This document shows, in pieces, positions 24,620-36,479 of a stretch of 64,000 nt of DNA; the stretch's first letter is position 1, and every line of letters starts with the position of its first letter. The stretch is taken from positions 3,162,001 to 3,226,000 of the forward strand of contig NC_089423.1 in NCBI RefSeq assembly GCF_013426205.1, in the 5' to 3' direction. Source of the stretch: Metarhizium brunneum (taxonomy: Eukaryota > Ascomycota > Sordariomycetes > Hypocreales > Clavicipitaceae). The notes under the pieces are model-generated. The model had not been told where the DNA came from. It saw only the letters and a program-made list of their open reading frames with translations, and made no database searches. A program made the translations under genes and the position numbers.

Positions 24620-24734
24620 CCGTACTTCAAGTACTAAGTACAACATGGCACAGATGTCAGATTATACAAGGGAAACAAACATTCAAAGAGCGAAGAAAAC
24701 AGCCCAAAATAACATATCAACTTGTTTCTCTAAT

Positions 24735-24755
24735 CCCGCTCCCGCTCCCGCTCCC
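24735..24755 (+). repeat. Microsatellite (CCCGCT)3
   Basis: Three exact hexamer copies plus a partial one in the shared promoter region. Confidence 0.85.
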
Positions 24756-24905
24756 CCAAGCCCGGGCACGCGTTATCAGGGACCCCTAGCGCCTGGCCGC
24801 TTCAATGTTCAAATGGTCAAATGTCCGGTCCGGTTCGTTACCATCCAGCCTATCAACAAAACATGTGCCCCTGATGCCCCTCCATGGCGGGGTTGTCCGT
24901 CCGCC

Positions 24906-24929
24906 ATCGAAATCGAAATCGAAATCAAA
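24906..24929 (+). repeat. Microsatellite (ATCGAA)3 plus ATCAAA
   Basis: Three exact hexamers and one variant, about 120 bp upstream of the MTA phosphorylase start. Confidence 0.85.
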
Positions 24930-25050
24930 ATCACATCATCACAACCTTGAACTTTTCGTTTTTTTTCTATCCCTCTTCCGATTTCTGAGGACGGTTAATG
25001 CCAGGCACACCGTTTGGGCACAAAGCAACACATAGCTTGAAGCCGCCACA

Positions 25051-26143
25051 ATGACCCAGCTTCCCACCACGTTCGACAGTACGATTCTACACTCCCTCGT
25101 CCCGTGTCGTCGCCAACTTGTTACTGCCTGTGTTCAACACAACTGACTTCTCCCCAGAACCCGTCCACATCGCCGTCATTGGCGGCACGGGACTCGGACA
25201 TCTCGAGGGCTATGAACCCATTGCTGCCGTCAACCCCATCACTCCTTGGGGCCCTCCCGCCTCGCCTATCAAGATCCTCTCCCACAATGGCACCTACATT
25301 GCCTTTCTTGCCCGACACGGTCTGCACCACCAGTATGCGCCGCACGAAGTCCCCAACAGAGCCAACATTGCTGCCCTGAGGCATTTGGGTGTGCGGTGTG
25401 TGATCGCCTTCTCGGCCGTGGGCTCGTTGCAGGAGGAAATCAAGCCAATGGACTTCGTTGTCCCCGATCAGGTCATCGATCGCACCAAGGGCATTCGGCC
25501 CTTCACCTTCTTCGAGGGCGGTGTAGTTGGTCATGTAGGCTTTGCAGACCCCTTTGATGCGGGATTGGCTGCTATCGTTAAGCGTTGCGCAGAGAGCATG
25601 GAGGGCGATGGCGTCGTTTTGCACGAGAAGGGTACCGTCATTGTCATGGGTAAGTGTAGCTGTCATGCGCAAAAGTGAGCAGCGCTACAAAGACATCTCT
25701 TCTAATATTTTCTGTTGTACTGACCAATTGTTGCCACAGAGGGACCTCAGTTCTCTACCCGAGCTGAATCTCACATGTATCGATCATGGGGCGGATCCGT
25801 CATCAACATGTCCACGCTTCCCGAGGCCAAGCTGGCCAGAGAAGCCGAACTCTCCTACCAAGTCATCGCCATGGCCACCGACTACGACTGTTGGCACTCG
25901 TTCGAAGACGTCAATGTCGACATGGTCATGAAATACATGCACCAAAACGGCAAAAACGCCAAGCGCTTAGTTGGCGCCGTTTTGGACCAGCTCAGCAACA
26001 TTGAGCACAGTGATTTGGTCATGGCCAAGAAATGGGAAGGTTACTCTCAGGGAGGTCTCAAGTTCATGACCAAGCCCGAAGGTAGAGACCCCGATGCTGC
26101 AAAGAAAATCGAGTATCTTTTCCCCGGCGTTTGGGAGTCATAG
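25051..26143 (+). CDS. MEU1: S-methyl-5'-thioadenosine phosphorylase
   Basis: Exons 25051-25078, 25158-25649 and 25740-26143 join in phase 1 each time to give 307 residues. The enzyme splits methylthioadenosine, a by-product of polyamine synthesis, into adenine and methylthioribose 1-phosphate for methionine salvage. Visible motifs are AVIGGTGLGHLEGYE (phosphate loop), LARHGLHHQYAPHEVPNRAN, FSAVGSLQEEIKPMDFVVPD, EGPQFSTRAES (right after intron 2) and VINMSTLPEAKLAREAELSY, all typical of the eukaryotic MTAP type in the PNP superfamily. The first exon encodes only nine full codons (MTQLPTTFD), which agrees with relatives that start just before PVHIAVIGG. Confidence 0.95.
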
Positions 26144-26536
26144 GTGAAGAATGCGTTAGCAAAGAACACCACAAAGATTTGACGACGAAAACGCGGCGGT
26201 ATCAAAAATGCCTCACATAGGCAACACCTATATGCGGTAGTTTTTGTTATCATTTGAGCGGCACCAGCGTATTAGACAACTTGGACAATACTGGGAATTG
26301 CAGAGCGAGAAGCTGGACAAGGAGTATTCATGAATATAAGATCTGGATTTATTCTTCAACCGATGGAAGAGATAGAATTACATAGAATCTCACTAAATTA
26401 AAGGCATCCAAACACGGACATGTGTCTCGACCCGTAAGCTTACTCACAAACTTGTCTATGCCTACATACAACATATGTGTAACACACCAATGTCCTCGTA
26501 CACTTGTCTCTGTAAGGGCTTTGATGATATGCAAAC

Positions 26537-26546
26537 TACCTAGGTA
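26537..26546. repeat. TACCTAGGTA palindrome
   Basis: Exact 10-bp palindrome about 400 bp downstream of the MTA phosphorylase stop codon. Confidence 0.8.
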
Positions 26547-28026
26547 GAAGTAACACACCAATTCCCTTGTAGACCAATTCCTCGTGGTCAGTGCTGAGTT
26601 GCAGGCCTACAATACCCAAACGTTTCTTTTTCCAGCTGTCTCTCGTACTCGCCATATGGCGAGGCTGGGTGACGCATCATCAGTCACCACCGGGCTCTCC
26701 ATCTAGAACTCACGCCTTGCTACACGAGAAGCTTGCTCCAAGGAGATCTGTAGAGAAGCACGTGGAGGCAGCCACCACCAACTCTCCGGCAAGGTCGATC
26801 AACGACATCACATCACATAGCTGCCGTCGCAATCGCAGGCCCATCTTCCCCGACTGGCCACACGACTGAATCTTACTTGACAGCCACCCGTACCCTCGCT
26901 GTAATGCAACCCCAGCTTGCATGCCCCTGGTGTACAACCTCTGGCAGTTGTCTCAACATGTCGTGATCCCGACTGAACGGTTCACATGCAAGCCTATTCC
27001 ACAGCCAAGCTGGAAACGTGACAGCGCATGCCGGTATTACAAACGATACAGTATTACCGAAAATCGTCGCAACCTGGGGCAATACGAGGCTATAATGGCG
27101 TGACATTCATGGAGAGCAGGATCGAGCCGGCTGTTCGAATACCGTTGACAACGAGCTGCCCCCCACGCTGATATCATGTTCCTTGGCAGGACTGCCGGAT
27201 TATTGCCGCAGAGTCCAGTCCTGGGCAGGGCATATCTGACTCATCATGAAGACGTATACTATATTACAGCACACTGCATGTGATGTTGGTGCCTTCTCTG
27301 GCTGAATACGCCTCGTTGCCTGCCGCCTTATGAGCCAAACGCCGCAGCCTACTTGTCAGAAAACGGAGCCATTAACTCGTTCCTCTGAACGAACACGGCG
27401 CATCGTTTCTAATTACTTTTTTGATTTATTATCTTGCCCTGGAAGCACGGACAAAGACGTTGTCGTTTACCAGTGTCCATAGCCTGACACACAGCAATGC
27501 GATACTGCCCAACATGTAGAGCGGCCATGGACAATGAGATGAAGCCATTCGTCTTTTCCCGGTTCACCGCACAACTGAATCCACTGGGTTTTTTTTAGCT
27601 TTGGTTTCTGGTACGTCATCAACATCCTTGGCTGTCTTCCCGTGCTCTTATGGGATGGCAGCGGTGAATGCCATTACTGGCCAACTTGCAGATCAGCTCG
27701 CCTGCTCCTCACGAGCTACGATAGCCTCCAACGTCAGCCTCGTCGCCGCCAGTGACATATGGGCTTTCAAAGTCGCCGCCCGATGCGATTGAGAGATTCG
27801 ACACCCCCCCTGCAGATGCGATATCCAGAGTCGTCCATCACCTTGGTCCTTGGCGGCAGGGGAAGCTCTGTGTACACCCGAACAGGTTCGAGTGATCCGG
27901 CCGCAGCGATATCCCGTCACACACCACGGAACTTGTCCTCAGAAGGTATGTCAACTTCGCAGGCACCTGGACCGACTGAGCCGTTTTGGTCACTGGTGCC
28001 TCTTGGCTTGACCGTTTTGCCCGCCC

Positions 28027-28035
28027 TACTCCGTA
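28027..28035. repeat. TACTCCGTA nonamer
   Basis: Exact copy of the dispersed intergenic word in gene desert I. Confidence 0.8.
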
Positions 28036-29794
28036 GGCACAAGTCCTAATGCACAAGAATCGAAAAAGCACATGACAGCATCGTACCGTCCTTGCTTCTG
28101 CAGCTATCGAACGCCTTGGTGGCCATGACTTGTCATATTATATATATATTTGGTCATTTTAGTTGCGGGCGCACGATGCCCCGCCCGCCGCCAATGCGCG
28201 AATGACGCCAGAATAGTTGCGGAACGTGCGGTTGAGAGACATGAGCTCATCTCGCAATAAATATTGTCCTGCGTTGACTGGTCCCCAAGTCGAAAATAGT
28301 GATTCCCATAACTGCCACGCCAGCCATTGGGCACGGAAGCCTGCCCCCGTCTTTAACGCCGTGACAAGATACGGGTCTTTGCATATGTAAGTCCAATGCA
28401 TGAGTACAGCAATAGTCGGAGTCTGCAGGACAATCTGATTCCGTCATCGGAAACTGCCCTCAAAAAGGAAACGAATCTCGCTCAATTCCAAGCGAGGCTC
28501 GCGTGCCACCGAGACCATTCAACCGAGCTTCCCTTCAGGCAAACCGGCTTCTTTGGAATTGGATAAGACTAGGCTATCCAGGTCAGTTATCAGCTGCGGC
28601 CCGTACACTCTGCCCAGCCGGGTTAGCAATCAGACGTACCTCCCGAGAAGGGAAATGCCGCTGGCGTAACCAAGTCATGGAACCAGCGTTAAATCTTGCG
28701 CTGCAGGGGACCAAAAGTTGAAATCTGACATTTCGGACAAAATGCGGAGCTGGTATTCCGCTGATACCGCTAAGTTCAAACGGGGCGCGGTCGATGTGTA
28801 CTATGTCTATGGCCCGCGCAGTCCTATGTCAAGTACGTATAACTACCATCCCTGAGCTTTGATCTAATAGATGACCATGTGAAGCACGTACATCCTTCCT
28901 CGACTATCTGTGGCGCAGCAAATGCAAAGGTTCCGACATCGGTATCTTGCGTCGACTATGTATTCAACGCTCGTTGTCACATCGTTCCCCGTCAACATAG
29001 CCATTACCAAGACAGAAGCCCCTGAATTTGGGGCAAGTATATGACAAAGGACCCACGGAGATCGAGGAGAGAAAGCCATGGACGGGGCTGAGACAGGCAA
29101 AATGAATTGAACGATCATTTAGTGAACCACTTTGCATATGGTCTTCCTTTTTCGCATCGCCGAAAGGTAATACATGCAAACTGAGAAGTCCTCTCACGCA
29201 TTCAAACTATCAACACAGTAGTAAATTGCTAGGTTGCTGTTAAGCTGCGACCAGACACCCTCCAGACATTGTGCGAGGAGAGTACATACGTACAACAGTT
29301 GGTAGATTCTTAAGCCCTTAGTGCATCTTATTCGCTATTCGTCTGTGGCAGTATCTTCTCTGGTTCCCCAACTTACTAGGCAGGGGTTATCACACTAGTT
29401 GAGCTGTCCGTCGGACCAGGTAGGTTCAAATGTTGCTCAGTGCTGACGATGTCGACAAGCCTACTTTCCGCACTAGCGATAGGTCGGAGTTGTACAATAC
29501 GATACATAAATACTTCTCTCATGCAGGACTATGTGCGACATGTAAGCAGTAGCTTCTTGGCAATGTGGTGACGAACTTATCCGCAAAGGAGAATGAACGA
29601 CGCTCGAGGTTGACTTTTCTGAATTGTCGACTGACGGCGAGTGATAAGCTTGAGTCGTCTAAGTAGCAAGAGGTGCGGAGTAGATATCTCCAAATGTGCT
29701 CTGTAGGAGTCGCCTTTCATCCATTAGTGCCCCTGCCATCACTTGTACTACAAACCAATTTGGCTGGAAGGGTAGAAGAGGTGGCGCAAATACC

Positions 29795-29804
29795 TACCTA
29801 GGTA
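29795..29804. repeat. TACCTAGGTA palindrome
   Basis: Exact copy in gene desert I, directly preceded by a further TACC. Confidence 0.8.
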
Positions 29805-32800
29805 TTCCAAATTCAACATCCAGTCTCAGAAAGGAAACCGTACTTATTCATCTTCTAAATAGGGGCGGCACACCAAAAAAGGGTATGAAGCCAAATAAAC
29901 CCTTGTTTCAGGCAGAGAGAGGGCGTAGCATCTGGAGAAGCCAGTCAACACGCATGCTCGGGGCCTCCTAGCTGTGCCTGCACAAGACGTGCATGCGTGT
30001 CAGAATTGGAACCCGGTGGCTTACGAACGCCTGCCCCAGCTGGTGACCTACGGGGTGGCGCTTTTCTCGTCCAACGCAACCTCCAGGACAAGGTACCTAC
30101 TGCCCTGCGAGTGGACAACCAACGTCTGACATCGGAGTAATGAGAGTCTTGGCTATTCTTGGGGTGCAAGACCCCTGACATGCCACGATGGACGCTGGAC
30201 GAGAACGGAGAAAATTATGGGGCGTGCTTGATCCCAGCTGTGTACTCCGTCATATCGGGGCCAACAACCTTGCAGCCAGCCTTTGTAGATAGTACCATCT
30301 TAGATCGCCATAGCCCGGTACGTACGTAGTAGTCGATAGATCAAGAGAATGAAAGCAAGTTTGCCGCCCGCCATGGGGTTGTAATGTCGCGGGCCCCGGC
30401 TCAGAAGAAGCCAGGGCAAAACTTGACCTGTCAAGTGTGACTGACCCTGTGAAACCTGAGATTCCGCGCAGTGCCTGTGAAAGCGTGCAGCCGGTGTTCT
30501 GCATGGGAAGACGCCCAATAGGCGGGCGTTGATGTCCTGTCGTGTGTCAACTGGCAACTGGTAGCGATTGAGCTCGACTCAGCGGAGGCGTAGAGACATC
30601 AGGCCACAAATCTCCTGTCGATGCGATGTGATGATGCGCCCCGCATCGGTGGCTTGGCTGGGAGACCAGGAGATGCAATGCAATGCAATCAATATGTACT
30701 GCGTACGGCTGGGAGGAATACATGAGCGTCGCATCTGGTGGCTTGGACGACGACATATCGGATGGTCTGGTAAGTTGCATGCAGCGCAGAGATCGAGCGT
30801 GCTCCGGACCAGTTGAATGAAATTGAATAATCCACCAAGCTCAACTTTCTGGGAAGGAGACGGCGCCCAGCCAACATTTTCAATCTACAATGCTCCTTCC
30901 AACACCGCGGAGAAATGAGATTGCTCGAGGCAGGAAGGAGACAACAACCTCGATGAAAACGCACCAGACCTCACATCAACCCAAGTCCAATTCTCTCATC
31001 ACGCTCGCTCCATCTTGGCCGAATAGAGAGAAAGTATTCCGTACGCAGTAGCTGACTCGTCTCCTCTGTCGATCTCAATGCGCAGGGCTAACTGACAAGA
31101 CATCTTCAGTAGCTCGTGGCGCACATAATCGCCGACCATTCCCGCGTTCCCCTGTTCCGCAACAATACATACTACATTGGAAAACAAAATGGCGTTAGCT
31201 GCCTTCATGTCTCGCTTGAATAATATTCATCGACAATTCCCGGGGCGTTATTTCACACTCGGATGAAGGACACAAAGAAGCCATTCGTGGATCAAAACAA
31301 AGCACCCTCAGATCAGCAAGCCTTGCTCCCCGTTGCTGCGTATGTCGCATCATACATCTCGTCCTCTTACTGTTGCAAAATTTGCGATATACTACAAATC
31401 ACAGTGGTTACCGCACCCTCGCAAAAACAGCTTCAGTGGGGCACAAAGCGCGCCATCACGCTGCACACAGACATGCAGCAAAAGCCGCACATGTTCTGTC
31501 TGCAGCATACGAAGTATGGCTCACGGCGTAGGAACTCATTCAGTCACACGTAACACAGCACCAAGGCACCTCTGGCCAGCAAGAAGCCATCTCATCTAGG
31601 CTTGGCGCCTCTGACCAATTTTAGAGCCATTCCGGCCGTTATCGAAGGTGGCTTTGAACCAGTCTCGTACTATTGAGTGTTCTTCAGCTCTATCCAAGTT
31701 TACCAACCCGATGGGGTGGACCGACATGTTCTCAGCGACACCAACTTCGCTGTAAAGTTGCACGTCTTGCCATCCCGTGAAGATCAGACCCTGTGCCTCA
31801 GCAAAAGCCTCGCCTTGAACACATTTTGATAACACATGGTTACTATCCGACTGTGACAAAACCAACGAGACTGTCCAATGCAGGCTTGCTGATCGCCACG
31901 CACTGGTATATGGGGTGGCTCTGAACAAGGGTTGGCCTTTATTGTTGTATGTAATGTACATTCACATTACTGCACCTCGACGCTAGGCCACAAATATACC
32001 CACACAAACCGATACCCAGAGCCCTGGGACCTCGAGTACCTATGTGGGTATTATTGCCTGGGCATGTTACAATCGCTTGCAAAGTATTCCTGTGAATTGG
32101 AGAAATCATAAATACAGCCCGACATCGCTGAACATGGCGTAACGCCCCAGGGGAGAGGGGGAGGTGTGACGGACGGACAATAACCCAGTATTGGCACCAC
32201 TGGGACATGTTACATCTGACCGGTTGATGTTAGTATTTACCGTACAAGGTGAATAAGCAAATCTTTTGGGGTAGGGTCTGAAGAGAGTAAGCCGTGCAAT
32301 TATTGGTCACCACACCCACCATCTACAGGCTACCGCGTCCGGTGCAAATTCGTCGTCCTTTATCATGACAAGCCCAGCCCTGTCGATAACCGGAAGCCCA
32401 CCCCCGTGGGGATGATTTGCCCACACCTTTAAAACAAACATGTACTAATTGCCAAGGGCTGTCTGTTATTACGGTGGGTACCGGGTCCAACAATCCTGTT
32501 GCTACTACCACTTCTTTGTTGAAGACGTCAACAACATGCAAAGGCTGGCGTCACGAACTTGGTGGTCTTGAAGAGGGCCATCCTCGGGTCCAAAATGTGA
32601 GCAGGGCGGTGCCAACATGGCAAGCACTCGTCAACCTCACCCAATCCCTCAGCACTAGGGTTCCGGGGTATGGAGCGGTCATGCACAGCACTGAGGCTCA
32701 TCATTGCAAGAATGAGCCTCGATGTAGCTGCACCCCTTTGCGCCTTGGATTGGCATCAAGCCGTTAAGGATCTGGCGCCGAACAAAAAGCCAATAACTAA

Positions 32801-33096
32801 TATTCAGACCCTCCAAGACAGAAATCACAGTAGAACCAGCTGGGCGGCGTGAAGGGGCGTGTGCAACTAGATATTACCACGGGAGGCACACCACCACCAA
32901 GGTGCTCACAATCCCCAGGCTGTCGGGGATAAAATCGACGAGTCACATCTCACGACAGGTATCGAGGCACACGCAACACAAATCCAGTCTTTGTTGATGC
33001 CAGCCTGGTGGCTTCAATGCGGGTAGAACCCTGTGCGCCGGCTTTCGGGGTTGCCCGTGCCATTTTGGCACCTCGGGGGGAGTTCATCGCGTGTCA

Positions 33097-33105
33097 TACG
33101 GAGTA
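33097..33105. repeat. TACGGAGTA nonamer
   Basis: Exact copy of the dispersed intergenic word in gene desert I. Confidence 0.8.
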
Positions 33106-33408
33106 ATACTGAGTGCTGCCTAGCTGGCGGCGGTCAGTCTTGGATTTCAGCTGATGACAGCATGCTGTAATACTGTTCCACAGGCCGTGGGCCGTGTACC
33201 AAACCTGACCCAGCCCGGCGGATGCTTCTGCATTCAACGGTCCGTGTGACTCTGTAGCCGAATCGATATACGGATTTAAGGTTTTTTTGTTGGGCAACCT
33301 CTGGCTGCCCGGGGTGACACAAGATTAGTGAAGGCCGGAATACGTGCCTGTCACCACCACGCCTTCTAGAAGCAGCGCCGAGATCAAGTCCAGACTCCAT
33401 ACAATGTG

Positions 33409-33436
33409 CGGACGGACGGACGGGAGGACGGACGGG
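33409..33436 (+). repeat. CGGA microsatellite
   Basis: Imperfect tandem CGGA/CGGG tetranucleotides. Confidence 0.8.
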
Positions 33437-34844
33437 TGTACCATGGTACATGGAGATATGGAGACTACCCGCCCGGGACGGCCCATATCTGCCTCGGGCC
33501 ACGGCCTGCCTGCCTGCTCAAGTGGCGTCGATTCGAGAAGAAACCCGTTGGATGTGCATCATCTTGGAGGATGTTTCACTGCCTGATGGAGTCTGCAGAC
33601 CGAGACCAACCTCAGTCCCACTCGACACATCTTGTTCAAACACACGAGGAATACATAAGCTCGTCGCAGCATACTCTATTCTATGTACGTACTCCCTACA
33701 TACATTCAAATAGCCGTAGCTTTCAACGTCTAGACCTTGTTGCATGCTCTCGGCATGCGTGCCTGTAGCAAAACATGGCAACTCTGCCGCTCGGTACACA
33801 ATGCGTACACTTACAGCATGCCTGCCCCGTGCTTCACAAGTAATCGCCACCAGCACTGACGAAAAAATATTATTATCATCACGGCCTACATCGAATTCAT
33901 TCCTTTGTGAACGCTGCAGTGGCTGAAAAGACCCATGGCACATGGGTGATGGGTGGAGAGTGTCATGGATGGCCATGGCTGAAGGCAACCAATGCCACCC
34001 TCCATGCATTACTTCATGTACTAATGTAAATGTAATGTACGCTGTGCACTTGACTCTTCCGGCCCGGGTCCTGTCAGTCTGTCAGTCAAGGCTGTCCGTC
34101 CCGGGTCTCGTTCCGCTTGTCTCCTGGCCAGAAACAAAAGGAGAACAAGGACGTTGTTTGCATTCTACAGCACTCTTTGTTTGCACGGCGCCAAGAAGAA
34201 TGGCTGGTCTCTGAAGTCGATTTGGCTTTATTCTTGGTCTTGGGGTAGGACATTTGGAGAATACACATCCCGTACACGCCTGCTCCGTGCGCGCACGTCT
34301 TGTTCTTGATGCCCAGAGTCCATCACTTACACCGACACCTTCAAGTGGCATGTTTTCATCGCCCATCAGTCCTACCAGGCTGTTGCTTGCAAGACATTTC
34401 TAGCCTTATTTGTTTCTTCTCGGAGCGATCTCGTTCTGCTCCGACAAGGGGCCTCTTTTTTCACACCTCGCATATGCAGCGTGGCGAGCACATACACACG
34501 CGCAGACGGCTGGCAACAGATAGTGGCCGTTTTGTCGTCGATATCCAGCGTTTTTGGCTGTGCTGAGACACCGAGCGTCAAAGCCGGGGCCCGACGCACG
34601 ATCCCAAGCATTGCTCCGGCATTTGAGCTAACGATAACACAATTTTGTTCACTCCTTTGGTCCGGGTAGAGACGGTGCTGTGCATCCACTGAATATCAGG
34701 TCGGGGAGGCGCGCAGTATCAAAATCTCTCGACGTTCTCGTTGTCCGTTCACTGCCCCCTGTCAAACCATTCACAGGTCTGCACTTGGGTGGTTGCTTAT
34801 TTGTATTCTTTCTTGTTTTGTAGTTGTTCATGACCACCGGCGAG

Positions 34845-34852
34845 GTATATAA
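34845..34852 (+). promoter_or_regulatory. TATA box of the methyltransferase gene
   Basis: TATATAAA followed by CCCCAGG lies 170 bp upstream of the ATG at 35022, and no ATG intervenes. A very similar TATAAAACCCCAG block precedes the FAD oxidoreductase gene at 53617. Confidence 0.6.
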
Positions 34853-35021
34853 ACCCCAGGCCCAACCATACGTCCCAAAGATTTCGAATCCAGATTCAAC
34901 CACACTCATATCGCAGACCTTTGGACACCTTTCCACGACAAAGTCTGCCTTTCTTCGCTGGCACACACGTCCAGCTTACACATCAACACCGAAACTTTAG
35001 CCGGGACCCTCCATATCAAAC

Positions 35022-36164
35022 ATGGGTTCCCTATCCACCATGGAAAACGGCACTGTCCTTGATATTGGGGGCAGCTCTCTGACAACTGATATTGGTGCGC
35101 GTCTGAGAGATGTTCTCAAGTCGAAGGACGAGGGGGGTAAGAAGCCGGTACTCCCAGATGAATACTTGTATAACGATTTGGGATTGGAATTATGGAGGCG
35201 CTTCATTTCCCAGCACGAATTTTACCAAACCCGTGATGAGGTTGCCATGTTCCAAGCCAACGGGAAGGACATCGCAAAACAGTTCGCGCGTGACAGCAAG
35301 AAATTATTCTTGCTTGACATCGGTGCAGGGTATGTACACCGTCTTCCTCATTATCCTTGCCAATGTCTAGTGTAGGGATGATTGAATGAACCGTCAAGCT
35401 GACACTTGTATGAAAATTCCAGAGACACGGGCAAAGTCCACCATCTCCTCGTTGAGCTCGAAAAACATGCTCAAGTGCCAATCACGTATTGTGCGCTAGA
35501 CATATCCAAAGCCTCCCTGGAAACCAATGTGGAAAAACTGGCCAGACAGCATTCAGGGCCGGGATCCATGGTTAACATCCTAGGTCTTTGGGGGACGTTT
35601 CAACACGGGCAAAAGTTCGCCCGAGAGAAAAACTTCGACGGCCGAATGATCTATCTCTCCCTTGGCTCTGTTTTATGCAACGATGAGTGGGACAATGCCG
35701 TCGACCATCTGAAAGCTTGGAAGGACGTCATGCGTCCAGACGACTTGATGCTAATCGGAATGGACGGCCATACAGCCAAGGACGAGGACCAGAAAAAGAA
35801 GCTGTGGGATTCATATCACAAACGGGAAGACCTGTTGAAGCCATTCTTCGACAACGGTTATGATGGTATGAACCGATCCATTGGCGAACAAATCTTCAAT
35901 GACAAGAACTTTGAGTATCATGCGGAGCTTGAAGATGAACCGACTACCAGGCACCGCAACTGGATAACTGCGAAGAAAGATATCTGGTGCGAGGCGACAA
36001 ACAGCATGATAGAGGCTGGCCAAGAATTTGATTGGTTCGATGCGCATAGATATGGCCCAGAGAAGGTCAAAGGAATGTGTTCCCAGGTGGGACTGGAGGT
36101 GATGAAAGTTTGGCAAGCAAAAGACTCCCACTTCTGTATGTATCGAAGACCGTCCGACCCATAG
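35022..36164 (+). CDS. SAM-dependent N-methyltransferase of the EgtD/EasF family
   Basis: Exons 35022-35329 and 35423-36164 join in phase 2 (acceptor AATTCCAG) to give 349 residues. The family methylates amino nitrogens: EgtD and the N-domain of fungal Egt1 trimethylate histidine for ergothioneine, and EasF methylates dimethylallyltryptophan in ergot alkaloid synthesis. Visible here are LPDEYLYNDLGLELWRRF, the SAM motif LLDIGAGDTGKV (split by the intron), ITYCALDISKASLE, YLSLGSVLCND and LMLIGMDGHTAKDED, then TTRHRNWI near the end. No FGE/DUF323 domain is fused, so this is not the full ergothioneine synthase. No prenyltransferase, NRPS or PKS is near, so substrate and pathway are unknown. It faces the transcription factor tail to tail 315 bp away, inside gene-poor DNA, which suggests an accessory metabolic role. 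Confidence 0.82.
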
Positions 36165-36479
36165 CATGCCCTTGAACTAACATGTTGAATTGCAGACCAG
36201 TATTTGATCCAATCGATTAGTATCCCGGTTCTAATGGATAGCGACAGCGGTGTATCCGGTGTGGCATAAACAGCTTCGCTGATTGCGTCGAAGCTGATTG
36301 CGTATGCATTCCTGCCTTGGGCAATGGCGACGCCGAGTTTCAGGAAGTAGCCTTAGCGTTAACGGATCCGTCAGAAGACGTGCTTTTTTGGTGGCTCCGA
36401 GGAAGGATAACAAATTTTTTGTCATTTGGGTCATGCAGGGGATAGATTGATTTGTTTTGTTTGGACCAAGAGTCTTTAA
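36165..36479. other. Convergent spacer, methyltransferase / transcription factor
   Basis: 315 bp between two stop codons, AT-rich, holding both 3' UTRs. Nothing else seen. Confidence 0.6.

Larger units (their letters stand above)
24375..25050. promoter_or_regulatory. Bidirectional promoter region, ataxin-10 homologue / MTA phosphorylase
   Basis: 676 bp between two divergent start codons. It contains one TACGGAGTA nonamer (24611-24619), a CCCGCT triplet repeat (24735-24755) and an ATCGAA triplet repeat (24906-24929). No TATA box is evident near either gene. Confidence 0.55.
26144..35021. other. Gene desert I (8.9 kb)
   Basis: No supportable gene in 8.9 kb. Open frames are short, overlap on both strands and lack domains or splice logic. 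Recognisable content is limited to two TACCTAGGTA palindromes (26537, 29795), two TACGGAGTA-family nonamers (28027, 33097), a CGGA microsatellite (33409-33436) and, at its right end, the promoter of the methyltransferase. I see no transposase, reverse transcriptase or long terminal repeat. Non-coding RNAs or heavily decayed elements cannot be excluded by eye. Confidence 0.5.

Noticed and set aside
28156..28437. Open minus-strand frame of about 94 codons with protein-like composition (LVTALKTGAGFRAQWLAW)
   Set aside because: No domain recognised, no splice context or continuation, and frames of this length are expected by chance in nearly 9 kb read in six frames.
26144..35021. Search for transposons, long terminal repeats or CRISPR-like arrays in desert I
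   Set aside because: No long direct or inverted repeats and no element-type coding motifs could be recognised by eye.
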